DNA of 64,000 bases, taken from contig CAVPFL010000002.1 of the NCBI GenBank assembly GCA_963703745.1, positions 1,550,001 through 1,614,000 of the forward strand. The letters run 5' to 3'. The DNA is from AP-15 sp963703745 (GTDB taxonomy: Bacteria; Pseudomonadota; Alphaproteobacteria; ATCC43930; CGMCC-115725). Made by a program: the position numbers and the translations under genes. A model generated the notes under the pieces. The model saw only the letters and a list, made by a program, of their open reading frames with translations, was not told the origin of the DNA and searched no databases. Of the stretch, positions 34,888-42,467 are shown piece by piece (the first letter of the stretch is position 1; every line of letters starts with the position of its first letter).

Positions 34888-35157
34888 ATGAGACATGCGG
34901 ATTTCAGGATCGGGGCGGAATTCCGCAGCGGCGGCCGGCTGTGGCGCTGCACCGATATCGGCACGCGCACAATTGTCGCCATCCGCATCGATCGGGTCGA
35001 GGTCGGCGGTTCGCCGCCGCTGCGCCGTTCCCTGAGCGGAGCCGAAGCGGAGGCCGAGGGCTGGTTCAGGGGACCGCCCTACGCGGTCGTCGAGAGCGTG
35101 TTCGACGAAAATGACATCGAGGGTTGCGCACCGGGGCCGGGAGAGGAAGACGCATGA
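34888..35157 (+). CDS. Small conserved hypothetical protein of the toxin-integrase module
   Basis: 89 residues, starting MRHADFRIGAEFRSGG and RLWRCTDIGTRTIVAIRID and ending PPYAVVESVFDENDIEGC. This composition recalls a small protein family frequently seen near integrases and toxin genes in proteobacteria; its role is not known. The ATG of the truncated possible integrase overlaps its stop by four bases (ATGA), so they were one transcript. It is intact, unlike its neighbours, and has no counterpart in the first module. Confidence 0.55.
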   Translation: MRHADFRIGAEFRSGGRLWRCTDIGTRTIVAIRIDRVEVGGSPPLRRSLSGAEAEAEGWFRGPPYAVVESVFDENDIEGCAPGPGEEDA

Positions 35158-35234
35158 ACCAGCTCGTGCCGATCCGAGGCGCTGCCGCTCCGGTCCCGGC
35201 GCTGATCGCCGCCGCTTGGCGACGAGGCGCGTGA
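35154..35234 (+). pseudogene. Truncated N-terminus, possibly of a tyrosine integrase (second copy)
   Basis: 26 residues (NQLVPIRGAAAPVPALIAAAW) then a stop as the frame runs into a synthetase fragment. Same start and almost the same breakpoint as 31234. See that entry for the tentative assignment. Confidence 0.35.
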
Positions 35235-35370
35235 CGGCATCAACGGCCCCCACCCTAACCCTCCCCCGCAAGCGGGGGAGGGAATGGGAGGGGGATCCTG
35301 AAAGGCTTCGGGTGGGCTGCCAATCCTGCCGATGTGACAGGTTTTGCCAACACTGGGTCCTTCCCAACGC
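35223..35370 (+). pseudogene. Internal fragment of the acyl-CoA synthetase
   Basis: GAGGCGCGTGACGGCATCAA matches 28897 onwards, then after a 48-base GC-rich insertion resumes as LKGFGWAANPADVTGFANTG. Here the frame across GWAANPAD is intact where the larger copy has a deletion. It ends near the acyl-CoA dehydrogenase stop. Confidence 0.8.
35259..35282. repeat. Perfect GC-rich palindrome inside a synthetase fragment
   Basis: CCCTCCCCCGC and GCGGGGGAGGG pair over eleven bases with a two-base loop. It belongs to the CCCTCCCC-type repeats also seen at 29764-29901. Confidence 0.8.
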
Positions 35371-35391
35371 TCGGAACCGCCTCGCCGGCCC

Positions 35392-37182
35392 TCAGAACTC
35401 CTCCTCTTCCAGCGCCAGGGCGGTGGAGGCGCCGCTCTTCACCGTGGTCAGAAGGGCGCTCGCCTTTGGCAGGATCTGCTCGGCATAGAACCTTGCGGTC
35501 GCGATCTTCGCGCGACAGAATTCCTCGTCTGTGCCCGAGGCCACGCGCGCCCGGGCGGCGAGTGCGGCGCGCGCCATCTGCCAGCCGCCGCAGACGTAAC
35601 CCGTCAGCATCATATAATTTACAGAGGCACCAAGCGCTTCGTCGGGGTGCTCGCCGATCGTTTGCAGCATCCATTGGGTTGCCTGCTCCAAGGCCTGGAT
35701 ACCCGCCGCCAGGTTCTCGCGGATTGCCGGGAAATTGAGGTTATCGGAACCGCCGAGCTGCCCCACTACGGCACGCATCTCCGCAATCAGCGCGGCCATG
35801 GCCCGGCCGTTATCTGTCGGCAGCTTGCGCCCGACCAGATCGCCGGCTTGAATTCCTGTGGTTCCCTCGTAGATCGGCGCGATACGCGCATCGCGCAGGT
35901 ATTGAGCGGCGCCAGTCTCCTCGATGAAACCCATGCCGCCATAGACCTGGATGCCGAGCGAGGCGATTTCGACACCGAGTTCGGTGCACCAGCCCTTGAG
36001 CACCGGGGTCAGCAGGTCCACTCGCCCCTGGCGGCGTTGACGTTCCGCGGCGTCGGGGTGCTTGTGCGCGAGATCGCCGTCTGCCGTCAGGACATACCCG
36101 AAGGCGCGCATGGCCTCGATCTGCGACTTCATCGTCAGCAGCATGCGCCGAACATCGGGGTGATGGATGATGGTCACTCGATCGCCGCTCCGCTGCCCCA
36201 GCGGCCGGCCCTGCACCCGCTCCTTGGCGTAGTCGCGCGCCGCCTGGTAAGCACGCTCGGCGATTCCGAGCCCCTGCAACCCGACCTTCTGCCGGGCTTC
36301 GTTCATCATCGTGAACATGTGCGGCAGGCCCTCGTTCTCTCGGCCCACCAAATAGCCGACTGCCCCGCCCTTCTCGCCAAAACTCATGACGCAAGTGGGA
36401 CTGGCGTGGATGCCGAGCTTGTGCTCGATCGACGCGCACTCGACATCGTTGCGTCCCGCCAGCGAGCCGTCCGCATTGACCAGGAATTTGGGGACCAAAA
36501 ACAATGAGATTCCTCGAGTGCCTTCTGGCGCGTCGGGAAGGCGGGCGAGCACCAAGTGCACGACATTTTTCGTCATGTCGTGATCGCCCCAGGTGATAAA
36601 GATCTTTTGCCCAGTGATCCGATAGTAGTTGCCCTCGGGCACGGCCCTCGTACGGACCGCTGATAGGTCGGAACCGGCCTGCGGTTCGGTCAGGTTCATC
36701 GTGCCCGACCACTCGCCGCTGACGAGCTTCGGCAGATAGCGGTGCTTCAGTTCGTCGGAGGCATGCGCCTTGATCGCCTCCATCGCACCGGCGGTGAGCA
36801 AGGGGCAAAGTGCGAAAGCCATGTTGGCCGAGTTCCACATTTCCACGGCCGCCGCGGCCACCAGCCCCGGCAGCCCTTGTCCGCCATATTCGGGATCGCC
36901 GCCGAGGCCGTTCCAGCCGTTGTCGACGAACCGGCGGTACGCCGCAGCAAAGCCGTCGGCCGCGACGACGCCGTCCTTGGTCAAGGACGCGCCCCGCTCG
37001 TCACCTGACTTGTTCAGCGGCGCGAGCACCTCGCTGGCGAGCCTCGCCGCCTCCTCGAGCACCGCCTGCGCTAACTCCGGTGTCACCTCCTCGTAGCCGG
37101 GCAGAGTGGTCAGGCTTTCGAGCCCTGCCAATTCATTGATCACGAACTGCATGTCGCGGATGGGCGCACGATACGTCGTCAT
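35392..37182 (-). CDS. Acyl-CoA dehydrogenase (long, DmdC-like class)
   Basis: FAD enzyme of 596 residues introducing a trans-2,3 double bond in an acyl-CoA. The N-terminus TYRAPIRDMQFVINEL is typical of the long class that includes 3-methylmercaptopropionyl-CoA dehydrogenase, though the substrate cannot be told. The middle has MNLTEPQAGSDLSAVRTRA and KIFITWGDHD (FAD binding), and QVYGGMGFIEETGAAQYLRD-type motif with the catalytic Glu region IYEGTTGIQA. A C-terminal extension of about 130 residues follows. The ATG at 37182 (MTTYRAP) is preferred over the frame back to 37248. It is intact within a segment of broken lipid-metabolism genes. Confidence 0.93.
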   Translation of the reverse strand: MTTYRAPIRDMQFVINELAGLESLTTLPGYEEVTPELAQAVLEEAARLASEVLAPLNKSGDERGASLTKDGVVAADGFAAAYRRFVDNGWNGLGGDPEYGGQGLPGLVAAAAVEMWNSANMAFALCPLLTAGAMEAIKAHASDELKHRYLPKLVSGEWSGTMNLTEPQAGSDLSAVRTRAVPEGNYYRITGQKIFITWGDHDMTKNVVHLVLARLPDAPEGTRGISLFLVPKFLVNADGSLAGRNDVECASIEHKLGIHASPTCVMSFGEKGGAVGYLVGRENEGLPHMFTMMNEARQKVGLQGLGIAERAYQAARDYAKERVQGRPLGQRSGDRVTIIHHPDVRRMLLTMKSQIEAMRAFGYVLTADGDLAHKHPDAAERQRRQGRVDLLTPVLKGWCTELGVEIASLGIQVYGGMGFIEETGAAQYLRDARIAPIYEGTTGIQAGDLVGRKLPTDNGRAMAALIAEMRAVVGQLGGSDNLNFPAIRENLAAGIQALEQATQWMLQTIGEHPDEALGASVNYMMLTGYVCGGWQMARAALAARARVASGTDEEFCRAKIATARFYAEQILPKASALLTTVKSGASTALALEEEEF

Positions 37183-37370
37183 AGGCTCGTTCCTTCTAGC
37201 TCGAGTTTGTCCTCGTGATCTTCCCACAACGTTGCGCGCGGAACGCACGTCGCTATTTGGAGTCCTTCGGGCGCAAGCACCTTTTCCCGAGCTTACCCAC
37301 GCTGGTCTTGGGCAGCAAATCCATAAGGCTGAGCGGATTCGCGGCCTATTGCCGGTGCTATCCAGGCCGC

Positions 37371-38062
37371 CGCAAGAGCATGATCCTCGTGCCGGGGGGC
37401 AATGTCGAATGGGCAGTCAAGGAGGTCAAGCGGCTGCGTAACGAGACGTGGGTGGCAGCGGTCTGGCCGCTCTTGCCCGAAGGCAAACCGATCGACCATC
37501 CTGATCTGGCTCCGCTTTGGGACGAGATGAACGACGCCTATCTGCCGATCGTATTCCACAGCTTTTTCTATGAACCGCACTATTTCCGGCCTATCGCGAC
37601 ATCTGGGGCAATGCGGTGGTGGCGCGCTACGGCCGCCCATCCCTGGGGTGCCGCGGGGCTCCTCTCCTACTTGATCGTCGGGCAAATCATCGACAATATC
37701 AACGCCGGCGTCGCCGAGGTCGGTCACGGCTGGCTGCCGCACTGGGTGATCCGACTGGGCGAGATGATCCGCTATGTCTCGGGCGCGACACCATCGCTCA
37801 AATACGCGCCGATCGAGTACGTGCAGTGGGCCGCTTCCGCTGCGGCGCCGAGCCCTTCGAGGGTCCCGCGATGACCAAGGCGGTGATCGACATTCTGGGA
37901 CCCGGCGTACTGATGCACCAATCGGATTACCCGCACGGCGAGGCGTATTTTCCAGACACTGCCCAGATGGTCCTCGACTGGCCGATCTGGAAGGAGTTCC
38001 GCCACGACGTGCTGAAACGGCATATGGCCGGCAATGCGGAGCGGTTTCTCCGCCTGGCATAA
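37371..38062 (+). pseudogene. Amidohydrolase (TIM-barrel metal-dependent hydrolase), 3' remnant
   Basis: Only the later part is present, in more than one frame: KSMILVPGGNVEWAVKEVKR, ...HPDLAPLWDEMNDAYLPIVF, EVGHGWLPHWVIRLGEMI, and after a shift near 37830 CGAEPFEGPAMTKAVIDI and LMHQSDYPHGEAYFPDTAQ, to the stop at 38062. The segment near 37600 reads best in a third frame (YRDIWGNAVVAR), so several small indels occurred. The family is amidohydrolase_2. The N-terminal metal ligands are missing. Confidence 0.8.
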
Positions 38063-38080
38063 ACGGTCGCGATTGGGCCC

Positions 38081-39001
38081 CTAGCGGTAGCCCAAGTGAT
38101 TGGCGAGATCCACGACCATCTGCCAGGACGACGGCTCTTCGGTCCAGCCGACTGGTCTGTTCAGGGTATTGGGCACTTCTACGCTGTGAGGTATCGGATT
38201 ACGCAGGAAAGCCGGGTCATTGCCTCCGGTGACCCCACTTCCTGCCGGTCCGAAGCAGGCAAATGGCGAGGCTTCGGGATGCGTCATTGCTTCGATGGCA
38301 TCTGCGTCGTTGTGCAGTCCCAGCCATGCGGCAATCGCTTTGAGCTGATGGCGCATGTCGTTAAGAACATCCTCCGCTCTGACACGCATAAGGCGATGAC
38401 TCGGCAAACTGGCGGCGAAGCGGAGAATACGGCGATGGGTCTCAAACCATGTAGCGATACCGGACATCGGCTGATCGTCTTGTCGATAGCCCGGCAATAT
38501 TCGATTGAAGTGCTCTTGGATGGAGCGCTGCGTGGTTACCGGATGTCGGGTCAGATGTAGATAGCGAGCTTTAGGATACGCTGCGGCCAAGCGCATCAAC
38601 GCAACGTCTGTCTCGACATTCTCGGGTGACTTCTCCACGCAGCCACGCGGTTGAAGGCATTCCATTAGAACATCGAGAACGTCTGCCCCCGACCAAAGAG
38701 ATCGCTCACATAGCCACGAACGTGCTACCGTCAACGACGCTAACTGCTGGTTGCCAAACATGTATTCCGCCAAAGTGCGGACCAAGCCCGGACTGCGATG
38801 CATGACACCGCGCGCAATCCAGAAACCGGGCAGCGACGCCTCAAGCTCACCGATGGTCGGATAAGCGAACAATTTCAGTTCCGGAAGCCCCACGAGATCC
38901 GGATGCTGACCAAGCATCATGCTGATAACGGAACTATACGAGCGGGCCGGCGCTAGCACGAAGAGTGGCGCGAACCTATAGGCGTCGCGCGCTGCTCGCA
39001 C
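38081..39001 (-). CDS. Sulfotransferase family protein
   Basis: A protein of 306 residues. A PAPS 5'-phosphosulfate loop is seen near the N-terminus (FVLAPARSYSSVISMMLG) and the 3'-phosphate site in ARYLHLTRHPVTTQRS, with a later RVRAEDVLNDM region. No signal peptide, so a cytoplasmic enzyme moving a sulfuryl group from PAPS to an unknown acceptor. It is the last gene of a tight set: the radical SAM gene ends 22 bases before its start. The ATG/GTG at 39001 is the longest reading. Its stop faces the amidohydrolase remnant. Confidence 0.85.
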   Translation of the reverse strand: MRAARDAYRFAPLFVLAPARSYSSVISMMLGQHPDLVGLPELKLFAYPTIGELEASLPGFWIARGVMHRSPGLVRTLAEYMFGNQQLASLTVARSWLCERSLWSGADVLDVLMECLQPRGCVEKSPENVETDVALMRLAAAYPKARYLHLTRHPVTTQRSIQEHFNRILPGYRQDDQPMSGIATWFETHRRILRFAASLPSHRLMRVRAEDVLNDMRHQLKAIAAWLGLHNDADAIEAMTHPEASPFACFGPAGSGVTGGNDPAFLRNPIPHSVEVPNTLNRPVGWTEEPSSWQMVVDLANHLGYR

Positions 39002-39023
39002 TCCGAACCCTCAGCCGACTGTG

Positions 39024-40640
39024 CTAGTGAACCTGAGGCGCGATGACCGGACCGGCTGTTGCAGGGTCGAACCTGCTCGCGTCATGCAACAGATAGATAT
39101 TTTCTGCTATGAAGTTATTGCGCAGCGAGATCAGTCGCGGGACGTTAACCTGGCAATAATGTTGCACGGCAGCGGTATCGAGCAGCGATCTATCCCCGGC
39201 CTCGAACGCGATCGAGGACTCCTCGACCAGCCTGAACAATTGCTCGTTGCTTTCTTTGGTCAGTGACTGCAACGCGAGGCGATATTGTTCGAGACCAACA
39301 ACCCCCGGGACCAGCCGGCGCACTGTTTCCAGCTCGTCCCACGCGTAGTTCAGCTGATAGGAGAGCCCCTCGCCGTGAATCCACGGCCGTACGACCTGGC
39401 TGAGCAAGCGTTGATAATCGTTGAGACGGGGATCCAGAAACACGTAGTCGGGGTGCGTGAGGTCCCCCCGCAGACGTCCTTCCTTCTGTAGTTGATCCCG
39501 GATCGGGGTACCACCATACGGCAACATGCGACTGAAGCACGCTGCGGCCGAGCCGTCGCCGACGATTTGGCGCAGGAAGCCGATGTTCTCGCGGACCGAC
39601 TCGAACGAGCTCGACGGGTCGAACAGCATAAAGCCATAGCCAAAGAGAATACCAAGCTCCTTTAAGGTTTGGACCCCAGCCAGATTCTGTTCGACTGTCA
39701 TTTGTTTGTGGAGCACTTCGAGCCCGGCCTCGACCCCGGATTCGATGCCCATATAGACGAGAAATAAACCGGCATCACGCAGCATCGCAAACAAATCGGC
39801 ATCGACATATTCGGCGCGGCAGCTGATCTTCCAGATAGTGCGGTCCGCGAGACCGCTGTCGTGTAGCCGATCGGCCAGCTCGGTAGCCCACCGCCGTCCG
39901 ACGGCACGCCAAAGCGGAAAATCGTCGTCTTGAAAGAGGAAGATGCGCACTTGGCGATAGCGCTCAAGATCCAGCATTTCTTCGACAACTTTTGCCGGTT
40001 TTCGAACGCGGACGACCTTACCGGGGGCGGTGCGGTAAAAGGTGTGAATCGAACAGAAGGAACAGCGGCGCGCGCAGCCGCGGCTTGCCAGGAGGGGAAG
40101 CGTCAAAAACCCGCCGAGCCTGTCGGCTTCGTACGGGCGATGAGGAAAAGGCAGAGAATCGAGATCAGCAACAAGCGCTCGTGCCTCGGTCTCGACGACC
40201 CGGCCGGCATCCGAATAGACGATGCCGTGAATGTCGCGCCAGTCTTCGCCTCCTTTGAGCCGCTCGACCAGCTCGAGCAACGTGTGCTCGCCTTCGTAGC
40301 GTACCACGCTGTCGAGCTCAGGGAAATGCGCGAGCAACTCGTCATGGCACAGGCTCGCGAAGTGACCGCCGATTGTGAAGTGGCTGGTGATCCCGACGAC
40401 ACGAAGGTGGCTCGCGACGCGGCGGAATTGCGGCAGGAAGGCCTGGAAAATCAGCGAGAACCCGACGACGAGCGGCTGCCGGTCACCGAGCCGTGAGGCT
40501 ATCTCAACCGGTCCGTCGCGGACATCGACCATGTCTACGGTATGACCGTGCTGCTGCAGCACTGCTGCGAGATAGCCCATACCCAAATTGCCTTGGTCCT
40601 GATACCCGACCAGGACCACATCCACCCGGTTTGCGGACAT
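39024..40640 (-). CDS. B12-binding-domain radical SAM protein
   Basis: A protein of 538 residues. Residues 1-150 form a cobalamin-binding-like Rossmann domain (VDVVLVGYQDQGNLGMGYLA) that has DQGNLG instead of D-x-H-x-x-G, as in most members of this class. The radical SAM barrel carries the [4Fe-4S] cysteines C189, C193 and C196 (RGCARRCSFCS). YMGIESGVEAGLEVLHK and PYGGTPIRDQL are typical barrel motifs. The C-terminal 120 residues are unassigned. These enzymes catalyse methylations or ring changes in natural product and cofactor pathways. It lies between a small protein gene (34-base gap) and the sulfotransferase (22-base gap). Confidence 0.92.
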   Translation of the reverse strand: MSANRVDVVLVGYQDQGNLGMGYLAAVLQQHGHTVDMVDVRDGPVEIASRLGDRQPLVVGFSLIFQAFLPQFRRVASHLRVVGITSHFTIGGHFASLCHDELLAHFPELDSVVRYEGEHTLLELVERLKGGEDWRDIHGIVYSDAGRVVETEARALVADLDSLPFPHRPYEADRLGGFLTLPLLASRGCARRCSFCSIHTFYRTAPGKVVRVRKPAKVVEEMLDLERYRQVRIFLFQDDDFPLWRAVGRRWATELADRLHDSGLADRTIWKISCRAEYVDADLFAMLRDAGLFLVYMGIESGVEAGLEVLHKQMTVEQNLAGVQTLKELGILFGYGFMLFDPSSSFESVRENIGFLRQIVGDGSAAACFSRMLPYGGTPIRDQLQKEGRLRGDLTHPDYVFLDPRLNDYQRLLSQVVRPWIHGEGLSYQLNYAWDELETVRRLVPGVVGLEQYRLALQSLTKESNEQLFRLVEESSIAFEAGDRSLLDTAAVQHYCQVNVPRLISLRNNFIAENIYLLHDASRFDPATAGPVIAPQVH

Positions 40641-40674
40641 GATTAGCGCACAGCCGAGGCTAGCTAGCCGGAGC

Positions 40675-40899
40675 TTAGCCGCCGGGCTGAACGCCCGCGA
40701 TAATCTGGGCGGCCCTGCCGAACCCGTCGGCGAGGGCCCGGTAAAGCGCAGCCGCGGTCTCGAGGCGTACTACTGTGATCTGGTTTTGCACCTGATCGGA
40801 GAGCTTGTATTCCATATCGATAGAATCCGTTATCGGTCCGCGTCCACCCCAGCGCCAAACTGGAGCAACTTCACGGATCAGCTCTTCAGGCGTCGGCAT
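40675..40899 (-). CDS. Small protein, possible substrate of the radical SAM/sulfotransferase set
   Basis: 74 residues starting MPTPEELIREVAPVWRW, with GAGGGGAGGA at excellent spacing before the ATG at 40899. No signal peptide or membrane segment. The middle is acidic around Tyr31 (DSIDMEYKLSD), a pattern like tyrosine sulfation sites. The second half is a helix (LETAAALYRALADGFGRAA) and the end is Gly-rich (GVQPGG). No family recognised. The longer frame back to 40965 has no ribosome site. Its position at the head of the set and its size would fit a modified peptide or a small partner of the enzymes. That role is inference. Confidence 0.6.
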   Translation of the reverse strand: MPTPEELIREVAPVWRWGGRGPITDSIDMEYKLSDQVQNQITVVRLETAAALYRALADGFGRAAQIIAGVQPGG

Positions 40900-41135
40900 G
40901 TTGGTCCTCCCCTCTGTGGATGTGGCCGTAGCCACTAGCACTGCAGTCGGCGGCGAAAGCGGCACGTGGCATTTCGGCCTGCTTGTCGCAGTTTAGTATC
41001 CGGAGTGGGATTAATCTAACAATTCCTTTGCTGTCAAGTTCCAGTGCGGCGGTATCGCATGGGCGACCCGGGGCCAGAAGCGCCGAGGCGGTCCTGGCTC
41101 GCACCTGATCGCGAAGCACCGGTTCGTTGGCAGGC

Positions 41136-42458
41136 TCAGCTTTTGGGGTCCTCCAGGCTGAACATTTCGGCCTGATCGTCATAAGCGAAGACTTCCGCGT
41201 AGCGACCCCAATCCACCACCGCGTCGAGCGTCTCCTCGGCGGCTGCATCGCTCAGATGGTCCTCGAGCTCCTGCTCGAAGCGTATCCGGGGCGCGCGGTG
41301 ACCGGGGCGCTCGTCGAGCACGCGTCTGATGTGTTCAGCAAGGGGGACCGAGGCGAGCAGGTGGCGGGCGAAGACCACCTTGCGTGTCTGCGTGTCGAGA
41401 TCGGCAAAATTGCGCGCCGCCGCGGTCAGCAGAATGTCGCCCTCCTTGATCTCCGCGAAGCCGAGGTAGTGCAGAATCTCGGCGACCGGGAACAGGTCGT
41501 CGATCTCGAGTTGCAGGGCGCGCGCGATGTCCGGCAGGTCCGCCTTGCCGTCATAGGGTGGCGCAGCGACCGTCTCGATCAGACCAGCTATGACGTTGGT
41601 CGAGACTGGCGGCAGTCGGCTGCCAAGCTGCAGTTTTGGCAATTGTCCCTCAGCTCCGACAGTCGGTCGCGCCGTCATCTTCGCGTAAATATCGTCTACC
41701 ATCTGGCGAAAATCCGTATCGAGGCGGTTACGCGGATGCGGAAACGCAACCGCGATTTCGCCGACGACGCGTCCGGGGTTGGAGGAAAAGATCAGGATGC
41801 GGTCGCACATGAAGACCGCTTCCTCGATATTGTGCGTGACCAGCAGCATCGATTTAATGGGCAGCCGACGCTCGATCCAGAGATCGAGAAGGTCGGTGCG
41901 GATCGTCTCGGCGGTCAGTACGTCGAGCGCCGAAAAAGGTTCATCCAGCAGTAGAATTGTCGGCTCTACGACAAGCGCACGGGCAAAACCGACGCGCTGG
42001 CGCATGCCGCCCGACAACTCCCGCGGGTAGGCCAACTCGAAGCCGTCGAGGCCGATCAGATCGATCGCGGAAAGCGCGCGCCGGCGGCTTTCCTTGTCCG
42101 GCACCCCCAGTGCTTCGAGGCCCGCTTCGACATTCTGCAGTACGATCAGCCAAGGAAAGAGAGCGAAGGTCTGAAAGACCATTGCAATCCCTTCCGCGGG
42201 GCCGCTGACAGGACGGCCGCGGTAAATCACCTCCCCACTGCTCGGTCTGATTAGACCGCAGATGATGCGCAGCAGGGTCGATTTCCCCGAGCCTGAACGG
42301 CCGAGCAGACCGACAATTTCGCCGGTGTGCAACGACAGATCGACATCGGCGAGGACGCGCACCTCGCCCGAGCCCCGCGCAAACCCGCGGTTCACGCCGC
42401 GCACTGTCAGGATCGGCTCGCCGAGGGTCGTTTCTCGCAGGGTGTCTAATGCGACCAT
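41136..42458 (-). CDS. ABC transporter ATPase with C-terminal AAA-associated domain
   Basis: A protein of 440 residues. Residues 1-260 are an ABC ATPase of the nitrate/sulfonate/taurine type: Walker A GRSGSGKST at 53-61, signature LSGGMRQRV, Walker B ILLLDEPFSALD and the switch His in VTHNIEEAV. Residues 290-430 form the AAA-associated C-terminal domain (LQLEIDDLFPVAEILHYLGF, TRKVVFARHLLASVPLAEHIRR) found in a subset of these ATPases. The permease gene ends nine bases before the ATG at 42458. The substrate is unknown, and no binding protein is adjacent. Confidence 0.92.
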   Translation of the reverse strand: MVALDTLRETTLGEPILTVRGVNRGFARGSGEVRVLADVDLSLHTGEIVGLLGRSGSGKSTLLRIICGLIRPSSGEVIYRGRPVSGPAEGIAMVFQTFALFPWLIVLQNVEAGLEALGVPDKESRRRALSAIDLIGLDGFELAYPRELSGGMRQRVGFARALVVEPTILLLDEPFSALDVLTAETIRTDLLDLWIERRLPIKSMLLVTHNIEEAVFMCDRILIFSSNPGRVVGEIAVAFPHPRNRLDTDFRQMVDDIYAKMTARPTVGAEGQLPKLQLGSRLPPVSTNVIAGLIETVAAPPYDGKADLPDIARALQLEIDDLFPVAEILHYLGFAEIKEGDILLTAAARNFADLDTQTRKVVFARHLLASVPLAEHIRRVLDERPGHRAPRIRFEQELEDHLSDAAAEETLDAVVDWGRYAEVFAYDDQAEMFSLEDPKS

Positions 42459-42467
42459 TGCTATTTC

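Noticed and set aside
35344..36507. 387-codon plus-strand frame across the acyl-CoA dehydrogenase
   Set aside because: Antisense to a fully supported gene; the protein has no domain features.
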